Below, piece after piece: positions 25,223 through 33,271 of a DNA stretch of 64,000 nucleotides. The DNA comes from Cellvibrio sp. PSBB006. Lineage in GTDB: Bacteria > Pseudomonadota > Gammaproteobacteria > Pseudomonadales > Cellvibrionaceae. The notes beneath the pieces are model-generated. The model worked only from the letters and a program-made list of their open reading frames with translations, was not told the origin of the DNA and did no database searches. The position numbers and the translations under genes are program-made. Positions within the stretch are counted from its first letter, which is position 1. Each line of letters starts with the position of its first letter. Location: NCBI RefSeq assembly GCF_002162135.1, contig NZ_CP021382.1, positions 4,276,001-4,340,000 of the forward strand, read 5' to 3'.

Positions 25223-25802
25223 TAGTGATTTGATCCCGCTGGTCGATGCGGTGCGTTCCTGTGATCTCTGCGCGGCGCATCTGCCTCATGGGCCCAATCC
25301 GATTATCCAGATTGATCCGCGAGCGCGCATCCTGATTGCCGGCCAGGCACCTGGGCGCAAGGTTCATGAGTCGGGGATTCCCTTTAACGACGCCAGCGGT
25401 GAACGTCTGCGTGACTGGATGGGGGTGACGCGGGCGGCGTTTTACGATGCGCGCCGCATCGCCATTTTGCCCATGGGGTTTTGTTATCCCGGCACCGGGA
25501 AATCCGGTGATCTGGCACCGCGTCCGGAATGTGCGGCGCACTGGCGGCAAGCCTTGCTGGAGCAGCTGACGGAGGTGCGGTTAACGCTGGTCGTCGGACA
25601 ATATGCCTTGGCCTACCACCTGCCTCAGCGACCGGCGACGCTGACCGATACGGTAAAAGCCTGGCGCGAGTATTTTCCAGCGGTCCTGCCCTTGCCGCAC
25701 CCCAGCCCGCGCAACAATATCTGGTTACGGCGTAATACCTGGTTTGAAGAAGACGTGGTGCCAGCCTTGCGCCAGCGGGTGCAGCAGGTATTGAAGGCTT
25801 GA
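25215..25802 (+). CDS. Uracil-DNA glycosylase superfamily protein
   Basis: 195-residue protein with the UDG-superfamily fold: an N-terminal CDLCAAHLPHGPNP segment with paired Cys, motif 1 LIAGQAPGRKVHESGIPFND (about 36-55), and the C-terminal motif 2 LPLPHPSPRNN. It resembles the uracil-DNA glycosylase family proteins annotated near trxC in Pseudomonas-like genomes, not classical Ung. The Cys residues are fewer than the four Fe-S ligands of family 4 enzymes, so the cluster is probably lacking. Repair activity is likely but its base specificity is unknown. Confidence 0.8.
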   Translation: MADSDLIPLVDAVRSCDLCAAHLPHGPNPIIQIDPRARILIAGQAPGRKVHESGIPFNDASGERLRDWMGVTRAAFYDARRIAILPMGFCYPGTGKSGDLAPRPECAAHWRQALLEQLTEVRLTLVVGQYALAYHLPQRPATLTDTVKAWREYFPAVLPLPHPSPRNNIWLRRNTWFEEDVVPALRQRVQQVLKA

Positions 25803-25827
25803 GAGGATCAGGATTTATGTGACCGGA

Positions 25828-26820
25828 TTAGTCCGCGAGAACAACCCGATTACGCCCTTCCTGCTTGGCCTGATACATCGCCCGATCTGCCCGCTCAAAC
25901 CATTGAATAGCCGTTTCCTCTGTTTTCAATTCAGCGCAACCCAGCGATGTGGTGATAGCGCCAGCCGGGCTTTTAATATGTGCAGCAATCTGGGTACGAA
26001 AATCGTCTGCTACCACGCGGGCAGCGTCCTTGTGAGTATTGCGGGCGAGGATCACAAACTCCTCACCCCCAAAGCGGAACAGGCGATCAGTTTTGCGTGC
26101 CCGCTGACGTAACAGGTTGGCGATATCCACCAGCAATTCATCGCCACATTGATGGCCGAAGTTATCATTCACCTCTTTAAAGTGATCCAGATCCAGCACG
26201 ATAACGGTGGCGGGCGTGCCGCTGCGTTTGAAGTCATCAATGCAGCGGGTCATCTCCAGATCCATGGAGCGTCGATTACCCAGGCGAGTCAGGGCGTCCT
26301 GGGTAGCATAGGTCTGCAATAGCTCATGATGCTTATTCGCCTCACGGGAAAAAACGAACGTCATGCTGCCGGCAAATAACAGGGCGGCCAACATGCCGAC
26401 CGCCGCCACCTGATCCCCGACTTGCATGGCAACAGGGACCATGGCGAACATGATCAGCAAGTTAACGGTTACTGCAAACGGTGTACGCAACAGGAAAAAG
26501 TTCGCGCTGAAAGCGGGAAATATCCAGAAAAAATACAGTGGACCATTCAGATAGATTATTGCGACAGTGGCAACACTGTATTGCATGGCCGCGAGGATAG
26601 AGGGATAAAACACCGACTGCGTGCGGTGTGCATACAAGGCGTTCGCCCCGGCGATAATCACAATGAACAGATCCAGCGCTGCCTTGACGTATTCGCCATT
26701 GAGATAACGCAGCACCACAAAGGGCGCAACGCCGAGGGTGGCGAGCGCGGCGAATAAATAAATCAAGCCAAGCTGGAATCTTTTTTTGGAATCTTCGAGC
26801 ATTCGATCTTGTGTCTCCAC
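25828..26820 (-). CDS. Membrane-bound diguanylate cyclase (GGDEF)
   Basis: 330-residue inner-membrane protein. The N-terminal half has about five to six hydrophobic helices (residues 15-160), with no recognised sensor motif. The GGDEF domain (about 170-328) has the active-site GGEEF at 251-255 and an inhibitory-site RxxD (RKTD, 242-245) placed five residues before it, so the enzyme should make cyclic di-GMP and be feedback-inhibited. No EAL domain is present. It converges with the UDG-like gene, with a gap of 25 bp. Confidence 0.92.
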   Translation of the reverse strand: METQDRMLEDSKKRFQLGLIYLFAALATLGVAPFVVLRYLNGEYVKAALDLFIVIIAGANALYAHRTQSVFYPSILAAMQYSVATVAIIYLNGPLYFFWIFPAFSANFFLLRTPFAVTVNLLIMFAMVPVAMQVGDQVAAVGMLAALLFAGSMTFVFSREANKHHELLQTYATQDALTRLGNRRSMDLEMTRCIDDFKRSGTPATVIVLDLDHFKEVNDNFGHQCGDELLVDIANLLRQRARKTDRLFRFGGEEFVILARNTHKDAARVVADDFRTQIAAHIKSPAGAITTSLGCAELKTEETAIQWFERADRAMYQAKQEGRNRVVLAD

Positions 26821-27180
26821 ACAGCTGTCCGTTGCACAGCGGCTATTGGTTACTCTAAGAGCATAGCCGCAATTTCATACGCGCGATTTTTTTATCTTTA
26901 TAGGATGTCAGGAGTCAGGCGACCCCCGAAGGTTCAATAGCGGCTCGCGGGACTGAATGTATTTATTATTAGCTGATGGCAGCGGTCCCGGCCGCGCGCA
27001 TTATCGGTTATTCAACCCGGATGCGCAAAGATTGGCTTCAGCGCCAATGACAACGTAACGATCCATTCACTTTAGGGTAAATGCCTGGCATATGATGCAT
27101 TCAGCCCGCGGAACTGGCGCAGTTGTCTGCTATGCTGATGTTCAAAGATTTCACCCCCCGAACTTACCGGAGTTATTGTG
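26821..27180. other. Divergent intergenic region, GGDEF and DUF1993 genes
   Basis: 360 bp with no supported gene. It should hold both promoters; a TGCTATGCTG element at 27128-27137 is a possible -10 for the DUF1993 gene. A NagR-like half site ATGACAACGTAACG occurs near 27047 but is not palindromic and is discounted. Confidence 0.5.
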
Positions 27181-27690
27181 ATGTTGTATGAACTTACCGT
27201 TATTCAATTTTCCAAGATGTTGACCAATCTGGATCTGATTCTCGACAAGGCAGCTGCCTATGCCGAGGCCAAAAAATTTAATTCAGAGGTATTGTTAAAT
27301 GCTCGCCTGGCACCGGACCAGTTTCATTTGATTCGTCAGGTACAAATTGCTTGCGACACCGCCAAGTTGGGGGTAGCGCGCCTGACCGGTAAAACTGCGC
27401 CGGTTCACGAGGATAATGAAACCAGTGTGGCGGAACTGAAAGCACGGATTCACGACGTGCTTGCGTTCCTGTCGAGTATGAATCCTCAGGATTTTGAAGG
27501 CGCGAAAGAGCGTTCCATCAGTCAGCCGCGTTGGGAAGGAAAATATCTCACTGGCTTTGAATACGCCGTTCAGCACGCCGTTCCCAATCTTTACTTTCAT
27601 ATCACGACCGCCTACGCCATCTTACGGCACAACGGCGTCGACCTGGGGAAGAAAGATTATCTCGGGGCCATGCCTTTCAAGAGCGCGTGA
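27181..27690 (+). CDS. DUF1993 protein
   Basis: 169-residue protein matching the DUF1993 family, a helical bundle of the DinB-like type. Conserved parts are LTVIQFSKMLTNLDLILDKAAAYA, LNARLAPDQFHLIRQVQIACDTAK and VPNLYFHITTAYAILRHNGVDLGKKDYLG, with His residues placed as in DinB-like metal-binding bundles. The ATG at 27181 is used with GGAG 8 nt upstream; GTG at 27178 is also possible. Its function is unknown. It is a single gene, convergent with the VWA protein gene and separated from it by a hairpin. Confidence 0.88.
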   Translation: MLYELTVIQFSKMLTNLDLILDKAAAYAEAKKFNSEVLLNARLAPDQFHLIRQVQIACDTAKLGVARLTGKTAPVHEDNETSVAELKARIHDVLAFLSSMNPQDFEGAKERSISQPRWEGKYLTGFEYAVQHAVPNLYFHITTAYAILRHNGVDLGKKDYLGAMPFKSA

Positions 27691-27728
27691 GTAGGTTTTA
27701 TAAATAACGTTAGACAATATCCAATACA

Positions 27729-27761
27729 TTGCCGGAGCCATAATCCGTTTGGCTCCGGCAA
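27729..27761. terminator. Bidirectional terminator-like hairpin
   Basis: TTGCCGGAGCCA/TGGCTCCGGCAA, a 12-bp perfect stem with a 9-nt loop, between the convergent DUF1993 and VWA genes. T-runs are short. Confidence 0.65.
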
Positions 27762-27768
27762 CTTCTCG

Positions 27769-29865
27769 TTACATCGCTTTCGCTAATTTCGCTTTGCGTA
27801 CCAACTGAATAAATTCGGTGCGGTAGCCGTAGTCATCCGTGCCTTTGGTTTTCTGGGCCAGCGCAATCACATCGTCATAAGTGTAATCGCCAATAAAGTG
27901 GCTGCCGCGCAACAATTGGGCAAAGCCCGCGACGGCAGTGGCAAAGCCGGCTTCTTGCTGAAGTGAATCAGGTGCTATCTTATCCAGCGTGATGGACTGG
28001 CTTGCGGTGATCGGTTGTTCGATCAGCTGCGATTGCTTTTCGCCCGGCAACTTATAACGAATCCGTAAAAAGGCGTACTCATTCCCAGTGTTACTGGCTG
28101 GTTTTGTATTTTCAGCCGGCGCATAACGGCTGGGCTCCAATAAAGGCTTGCCTTCACCGACCGGTGTAATTTCATAGATTGCGGTCACACTGTGGCCGGC
28201 ACCGATATCTCCGGCATCGACTTTATCGTTATTGAAATCCTCACGCTGTAATGCGCGAGTTTCATAACCGATCAAACGATACTCCGCGACCTTGGCTGGA
28301 TTAAATTCCACTTGAATCTTCACATCATTGGCGATGGGAAACAGCGTCGACGTTGCTTCGTGCACCAACACTTTTTGCGCTTCACTCAGCGTATCGATAT
28401 AAGCCGCGATACCATTGCCGTTCTGCGCCAGGGTTTGCATCATGGCGTCCTGATAATTGCCCTGGCCAAAACCCAATACCGAAAGATAAATACCCTGGTC
28501 GCGTTTGCGTTCCACCAGCGTTTGCAAATCGCTGTCGCCGGTGGGGCCGACATTAAAATCGCCATCAGTGGCGAGGATAATGCGATTGACCGCTTTGGAA
28601 TCGAAGTTGGCCTCCGCTAATTCATAAGCGCGTTGAATACCTTCCGCGCCGGCAGTTGATCCGCCAGCCTGCAACTGCTGCACAGCTTTGAGAATTTTTT
28701 GCTTTTCCTTCACCGCAGTGGGTTCCAGGACCGTGCCTGCTGCGCCGGCATACACCACAATGGCCACGGTGTCATCGGGTTTTAAATTGTTCAGCAATAA
28801 TTCCATGGATTGCTGTACCAGGGGCAATTTATCCGGGCTGTGCATAGAGCCTGACACATCCAGCAAAAACACCAGGTTACTGCGCGGTATAGCACCCGCT
28901 GGCAGCTGGTAACCTTTAATGCCGATGTGGATTAATTTATTGCCTGCCTTCCAGGGCGAATCCATCACCGAAACGCTGGGTAAAAACGGCGATTTTTTAT
29001 CACTCGGCACGGGATACTGGTAATCAAAATAATTCACCAGCTCCTCAACGCGTACGGCATCCTTGGACGGCAAGTAACCATTGTTCAGGTTGCGGCGAAC
29101 AAAACTATAGGCTGCCGTATCCACGTCAATTGAAAATGTCGACACCGGTTCTTCGCTGACCGCCTTGACGGAGTTTTCCTGGAATTCGGCAAAACGGTCG
29201 CGAAATTCGGCGGGTGGCGGTGCAACTGCGAGGTCGCTCGCCGTGGCGATGGATGGCATCGGGCTGGCAGGCATAGCCAGGCGTGCGGTCTCCTGAGCGC
29301 GCTTGGCAGACATGACTTTTTGTTCTGCCATTGCCAGGGGCTCGGCCGGTGAATACTCGGTGGCAATTTCCGACTCACGCAAGCCAGTCACTATGATTTC
29401 TTCAACAGTGTCATCCGCTGCGGCATTTATCTCCGGGCGTCTTAACTCCTTCGACATCGCTGTGTCGTCCATCGTGGAGCTGGCGGTGTAGAGTGGCATC
29501 TGCTGAAACAGCAGCACGCCGACTACGGCAAGGCTGCAGGTCGCCAGACCGCTGATCAATAATTTCTTTTGCGCAAAATTAACAGAGTGATCGTTCATGG
29601 AATCTGTCCTGTTCGGGTTGTTGGTACCCATAGGACGAAGCCAGGCCAGAAAACCTTGGAGCCCGAATGATTTTTTTTGCGAAGCCGGATTTTTTTCAGC
29701 GGTTTGCGCGTCGGCCGACTGTGTTTCTGCAGCTTGTTGTTCCAGCGTCAGGGCCTCTTGCACCGCATCAAATTCCATCAGTGCCAGATTCAGCGCGCGT
29801 TTTTTTGCCTCGCTGTCCGGTGTCGGGTTAGTGCTGAATGCTTTGTTGATTACATCATCGGTCAT
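27769..29865 (-). CDS. von Willebrand factor type A membrane protein (YfbK-like)
   Basis: 698-residue protein: a cytosolic N-terminus (1-100), one membrane helix (101-121), a linker, then a periplasmic VWF_A-N domain (about 225-325), a VWA domain with MIDAS DVSGS at 336-340, and a C-terminal DUF3520 region. The family is YfbK-like. The gene overlaps the ECF sigma gene by 4 bp, and the N-terminal part preceding the helix fits a sigma-binding role, so it may act as anti-sigma factor or as the effector. A second Met at 90 could be an internal start. Unusually, residues 155-161 (EEIIVTG) match the plug-linker motif of TonB-dependent receptors. Confidence 0.82.
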   Translation of the reverse strand: MTDDVINKAFSTNPTPDSEAKKRALNLALMEFDAVQEALTLEQQAAETQSADAQTAEKNPASQKKSFGLQGFLAWLRPMGTNNPNRTDSMNDHSVNFAQKKLLISGLATCSLAVVGVLLFQQMPLYTASSTMDDTAMSKELRRPEINAAADDTVEEIIVTGLRESEIATEYSPAEPLAMAEQKVMSAKRAQETARLAMPASPMPSIATASDLAVAPPPAEFRDRFAEFQENSVKAVSEEPVSTFSIDVDTAAYSFVRRNLNNGYLPSKDAVRVEELVNYFDYQYPVPSDKKSPFLPSVSVMDSPWKAGNKLIHIGIKGYQLPAGAIPRSNLVFLLDVSGSMHSPDKLPLVQQSMELLLNNLKPDDTVAIVVYAGAAGTVLEPTAVKEKQKILKAVQQLQAGGSTAGAEGIQRAYELAEANFDSKAVNRIILATDGDFNVGPTGDSDLQTLVERKRDQGIYLSVLGFGQGNYQDAMMQTLAQNGNGIAAYIDTLSEAQKVLVHEATSTLFPIANDVKIQVEFNPAKVAEYRLIGYETRALQREDFNNDKVDAGDIGAGHSVTAIYEITPVGEGKPLLEPSRYAPAENTKPASNTGNEYAFLRIRYKLPGEKQSQLIEQPITASQSITLDKIAPDSLQQEAGFATAVAGFAQLLRGSHFIGDYTYDDVIALAQKTKGTDDYGYRTEFIQLVRKAKLAKAM

Positions 29866-30452
29866 AGTCTTGCCTCCTGTAATTCGGCGGAGGGAACCTG
29901 TAAAAGAAGGAGTTGTTTGCGAATTTCGTGCAACCGCCAGGACACGGTGCTTTCCTTGATGGATAAAACGCTGGCTGCTTCGGCGTGGGTCATGCCTGCC
30001 GCGTGAACGAGCAGGGCGGTTTCTTTAAAGCCGTCGGCCATATCGTCGAGAATGCTGAGTACCTGCTGTAAATAGATGTTGGTTTCAGCAGGATTATCCT
30101 GGCTCTCAGACGCTTCTGTCGGCACATCATCTTCGTTCCTGTTGTCTTCACTCCTGCTGTCTTCACGCCAATGGCGCGACTGGCTGCGTTGCCAATCTTT
30201 GGCACAGTTGACCACCAGGCGATAGAGCCAGGTCGTAAAGGCTGATTCAAAACGAAACTGGGTTAACGTCCGGGCCAGCTTGATACATGCCTGTTGCGTT
30301 ACATCTTCCGCATCGGCATGGCTCCCGCACCACTTGTACGCGAAGCGAAACATGGTGTCGTAATGGTTATTGAGCAATGTTTCGAACGCTGCTCTGTCGC
30401 CCTGTTGTGCCAGACGAATGTCGTCAGTCTCTGTCATCTGGAGTGCAGCCAA
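29862..30452 (-). CDS. ECF-type RNA polymerase sigma factor
   Basis: 196-residue sigma-70-family factor. Region 2 spans about 8-80 (DIRLAQQGDRAAFETLLNNHYDTMFRFAYKWCGSHADAEDVTQQ, FTTWLYRLVVNCAKDW), then an acidic linker with short repeats of SED/NED, and region 4 (about 135-190; GMTHAEAASVLSIKESTVSWRLHEIRKQL). It should direct transcription of its own operon and of envelope genes; targets are unknown. A second Met five codons in could also start it. It is upstream of and overlaps the VWA gene. Confidence 0.9.
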   Translation of the reverse strand: MAALQMTETDDIRLAQQGDRAAFETLLNNHYDTMFRFAYKWCGSHADAEDVTQQACIKLARTLTQFRFESAFTTWLYRLVVNCAKDWQRSQSRHWREDSRSEDNRNEDDVPTEASESQDNPAETNIYLQQVLSILDDMADGFKETALLVHAAGMTHAEAASVLSIKESTVSWRLHEIRKQLLLLQVPSAELQEARL

Positions 30453-30556
30453 TCAGTTGTTTGATCATAAGACGCCGCCATGTGATAAATCCTTGGCCAG
30501 TAATTAGGAATCTTGCTATTCGGTGATTCTGAAACTGTGCGATTGACAAGGAAATT

Positions 30557-30625
30557 ATGGCAAACCAAAAAGGTGGAGCTTTTGGGGAAAAGGTAATCGT
30601 GATGTACCCGGCAGATGTGGAGTAA
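30557..30625 (+). CDS. Possible 22-residue peptide
   Basis: ATG at 30557 preceded by AAGGA at an ideal 6-nt spacing; 22 codons to TAA. The peptide MANQKGGAFGEKVIVMYPAD... has no signal or membrane segment. The strong ribosome-binding site is the sole support, and chance is a fair alternative. Confidence 0.2.
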   Translation: MANQKGGAFGEKVIVMYPADVE

Positions 30626-30965
30626 GAAAATATGTAACGGTTTTATTGTGCATGTGAATGTCCCTCATGAAAATCCTTGTGCATTGCTTATACAATTTTT
30701 TGTACAGACCGGACAAGATGTTTCTCAAGCGCGCTTCATTTTTTAGTCCCAATCGCACGATAAAACAACTGCTTTTTTGCGTGTCGGTTTTTTTTACGTG
30801 CCCCTAAAAACCTGCGAGGCAAGTTTACGATCAGGTGCTTGATACAAGTGTCGATGAATTATCCATGTGCGCGGTAGTTCCTGCGCAAAATGTCTGGCCA
30901 GGTTTGCGGATACTTGTAAAAGGTTCAAGGAGAAATAGTTTCACGGTTGCGGCAATGCCTGGTGA

Positions 30966-31190
30966 TATTTTGAACAGGGTGCTGCTCCTTATGCGCTTTA
31001 CCAACGAATGGACGGCTCCTGTCTGCGTGAAACAGCCATCGGGGTTCTTTACACCTCGCAAAAATGCCCCGCCGGCGTTGTTATTTTTTCAAAGAGTGTG
31101 GTGGATTCATGTGTCGCCAAAATTTACATTTTTGATGGTCAGCGGGCGTTTCAGTCGGTTCCTTTTACAGATTTTCGCTTGAAAGTGTGA
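30966..31190 (+). pseudogene. Possible decayed coding remnant
   Basis: Open frame of 74 codons between two stops, with one ATG at 31008. The translation (for example ETAIGVLYTSQKCPAGVV and KIYIFDGQRAFQSVPFTDF) has protein-like composition, but no start with a ribosome-binding site and no recognised family. It could be the tail of a truncated gene, or a chance open frame. Confidence 0.2.
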
Positions 31191-31234
31191 AATGGGTATC
31201 AATAAATGGTTGATATGGATGAATTTTTTGGTGT

Positions 31235-31250
31235 TGGCCTGGTTCATGCA
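31235..31250 (+). promoter_or_regulatory. Sigma-54-like promoter of the PEP-CTERM gene
   Basis: TGGCCTGGTTCATGCA fits TGGCACG-N4-TTGCA with GG at -24 and GC at -12 in exact register. It lies 114 bp upstream of the ATG. PEP-CTERM genes in several proteobacteria are under the sigma-54-dependent PrsK/PrsR system, which supports the reading. Confidence 0.5.
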
Positions 31251-31363
31251 TTCTGAAGGCTTGCGCGCCATGGTAGAAGCTCAATGGTGTGAGATATTAA
31301 CAACCTGATCTTTTGCCGGCCGTATACCAGGTCGGATAGCTGTGTCTTAAAGGACGAACAATT

Positions 31364-31876
31364 ATGAACTTTCAATGGCTTAAAAAACTTATCGCCGTAT
31401 CAGCTTTGCTATTCAGTGCCAGTGGTTATGCCGCTGTTATCACTGACGTAAAAGATGTTGATACCTTTGTAAATTGGTGGGATTCAACGAGCTGGACCCA
31501 CGATATCAATGATGATGGCTTTGTAGCAGGTACTGCTGAAAGCGCTACCTTGTCCATCGAGTTCTGGGACGATCGCGGTTTCCTGGACTTGGGTGAACTG
31601 GCCACTATCGTTGTCGGTACCATCGATTTTCTGGACGGTGCATTTATCTATGTACCGACCAGTGATTGGACCGGCGCGCTGGGTCTGAACTCACTGGTTT
31701 CACTCAATAACACTGGCTTGTTGTCCGTGAAAGTGTGGAGTGACTTCGGTGATTTCTATATAGGTACATCGACACTGGAAGTCGTAACCACCTCTGTTCC
31801 GGAGCCAGGCTCTGTAGCACTGCTTGCGCTGGGACTGATCGGCTTGGGATTGCTGAGAAAGAAAAACGCTGCGTAA
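31364..31876 (+). CDS. PEP-CTERM sorting-domain exported protein
   Basis: 170-residue protein with an N-terminal signal peptide (LIAVSALLFSASGYAA) and a C-terminal PEP-CTERM sorting signal: VPEPGSVALLALGLIGLGL followed by RKKNAA. Such proteins are cut by exosortase at the inner membrane and delivered to the surface or to exopolysaccharide. The middle (about 25-140) is acidic and rich in Trp, Asp and Gly, without a known enzyme motif. No exosortase gene lies in the window. It ends at a strong terminator and is preceded by a sigma-54-like promoter. Confidence 0.88.
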   Translation: MNFQWLKKLIAVSALLFSASGYAAVITDVKDVDTFVNWWDSTSWTHDINDDGFVAGTAESATLSIEFWDDRGFLDLGELATIVVGTIDFLDGAFIYVPTSDWTGALGLNSLVSLNNTGLLSVKVWSDFGDFYIGTSTLEVVTTSVPEPGSVALLALGLIGLGLLRKKNAA

Positions 31877-31893
31877 CAGGTAGTTTGCACGAC

Positions 31894-31917
31894 AAAAACC
31901 CGCTTCGGCGGGTTTTT
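31894..31917 (+). terminator. Intrinsic terminator of the PEP-CTERM gene
   Basis: AAAAACCCGC-TTCG-GCGGGTTTTT: a 10-bp stem with a stable UUCG tetraloop and T-run, 17 bp after the stop. Confidence 0.9.
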
Positions 31918-32036
31918 GTTTTTGGGCTTAAGGAAAATGAGCTCAAGGTCATCTGTGCAGGGAAACTTTGCCCCGTCGTCAAGAATCCTTCCTCTATAAT
32001 TCCCCTTCTTCACGTCATGTTTTTTGGGAGCTTTCT

Positions 32037-32855
32037 GTGTCGGTCTTGCCCGTGTTAATAGATAGCCACTGTCACTTTGATTTTGCTGCTTTTGACAGTG
32101 ATCGCTCACAAGTCTGGGCGGCGGCCAGAAAGCTGGGTGTTGAGCAATTAATTATCCCCGGTGTTGCGCCTGACCAATGGCAAGCGGCAAGTAACATCAG
32201 CGCGGACTATCCCGGTATTTGTTGTGCGGCAGGTATCCACCCCTGGTGGGTGAAAGAACTGGTCGGAGAGCACTTGTCGGCAGTTGAGCTGGAGACATTA
32301 CGCAGTAGGTTGCGGCAGGCTCTGTTGACGTCGCCATATGTCGCTGTGGGTGAGTGTGGTCTCGATAAGTTTACTGGCAGCGATTTCCGGCACCAGCAAA
32401 CTCTCTTTGCCATGCAGGTGGAGTTGGCTTGCGAGTTGAACAAGCCATTGATCATCCATTGCCGCAAAGCCCACAACGAAGTCATTGCACTGTTGCGTCA
32501 GCATCGGCCATCGGCGGGTGGGGTAATCCATGCCTTCAGTGGCAGCACTCAGATTGCAGAGACCTACATTGAGCTAGGTTTTTATTTGGGTATCGGCGGC
32601 ACCATCACTTACGAACGTGCTCACAAAACCCGGCAGGCCGTGTGCGAGGTGCCGCTCAGCGCGCTATTGCTGGAGAGTGATGCCCCGGACATGCCGCTAT
32701 GCGGTCGGCAGGGCGAGCGCAATAGCCCTCAATATTTGCCGGACACGGCCCGTGTGCTTGCCGAATTGCGTCAGCAATCCGTGGAGGATATCGCCCGCCA
32801 GACCACGGAAAACAGCCGTCGCCTGTTCAGCTTACCGGTGGGGGCCTTGCCGTGA
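32037..32855 (+). CDS. TatD-family metal-dependent hydrolase
   Basis: 272-residue TatD-type metallohydrolase (3'-5' DNase/RNase family). The metal-ligand signatures are in order: LIDSHCHFDF (HxH), AVGECGLDKF (Glu), LIIHCRKAHNEV (His), GGVIHAFSGS (His) and LLESDAPDMPL (Asp). The GTG at 32037 is chosen with GGGAGC upstream and because it gives the family start VLPVLIDSHCH; the longer frame adds 23 unlikely residues. It overlaps the CsdE-like gene by 4 bp. The family repairs oxidised DNA ends or degrades nucleic acids; the exact substrate here is unknown. Confidence 0.92.
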   Translation: MSVLPVLIDSHCHFDFAAFDSDRSQVWAAARKLGVEQLIIPGVAPDQWQAASNISADYPGICCAAGIHPWWVKELVGEHLSAVELETLRSRLRQALLTSPYVAVGECGLDKFTGSDFRHQQTLFAMQVELACELNKPLIIHCRKAHNEVIALLRQHRPSAGGVIHAFSGSTQIAETYIELGFYLGIGGTITYERAHKTRQAVCEVPLSALLLESDAPDMPLCGRQGERNSPQYLPDTARVLAELRQQSVEDIARQTTENSRRLFSLPVGALP

Positions 32856-33271
32856 TCTACGATGATTTGAGCACGGTGTCGCTGGCGCAACTGCTGGCGA
32901 CGGATAACTGGCAAAGCAAATACCGCCTGATAACCGATTGGGGGCGGCTGATTGCGCCCAAGCCGGACTTGCGCCAGCCGATGTATGTAATCAAAGGATG
33001 CGAGGCTTCAGCCTGGATGGCCCACGACTATAGTGAGGGGCGACATCGGTTTGCCTTTGACAGCGACAGCCGGGTTATCAAAGGCCTGGCGGCGTTACTC
33101 CTGGTTCATATCGATGACAAAACCGATGGCGAATTAGCGCAGCTGAATCTTGCCGGATTGTTACGCGAGGCTGGATTGGAAAAACACATGACGCCATCGC
33201 GCAATAACGGTTTCCGTGCGATGGCCATCCGCGCCTGCGAATTGGCCGGGGTTGAGGCAGGATTAAACTAA
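32852..33271 (+). CDS. csdE: SufE/CsdE-family sulfur acceptor
   Basis: 139-residue protein of the SufE/CsdE family, which accepts persulfide sulfur from a cysteine desulfurase. The active-site Cys50 is in VIKGCEASAW, and the flanking YRLITDWGRLI, VIKGLAALLL and SRNNGFRAM segments match the family. It converges with tcdA, overlapping it by 4 bp, and in E. coli CsdE works with CsdA and TcdA (CsdL) on tRNA, so context supports CsdE over SufE. No cysteine desulfurase gene lies in the window. Confidence 0.85.
   Translation: MIYDDLSTVSLAQLLATDNWQSKYRLITDWGRLIAPKPDLRQPMYVIKGCEASAWMAHDYSEGRHRFAFDSDSRVIKGLAALLLVHIDDKTDGELAQLNLAGLLREAGLEKHMTPSRNNGFRAMAIRACELAGVEAGLN

Larger units (their letters stand above)
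30453..31363. other. Long intergenic region upstream of a PEP-CTERM gene
   Basis: 911 bp without a confident gene. It contains a 22-codon ORF with a good ribosome-binding site (30557-30625), an open frame at 30966-31190 that may be a decayed gene, and a sigma-54-like promoter at 31235-31250. Opposing 115- and 76-codon frames at 30831-31182 overlap each other and resemble no family. T-rich stretches occur at 30690-30800. Confidence 0.6.

Noticed and set aside
27044..27064. NagR-like half site ATGACAACGTAACG
   Set aside because: The second half of the palindrome is missing and no GlcNAc gene is near.
30831..31182. Opposing 76- and 115-codon frames in the long gap
   Set aside because: They overlap each other on opposite strands, neither has a ribosome-binding site, and no family was recognised; only the 30966-31190 frame is kept as a weak candidate.
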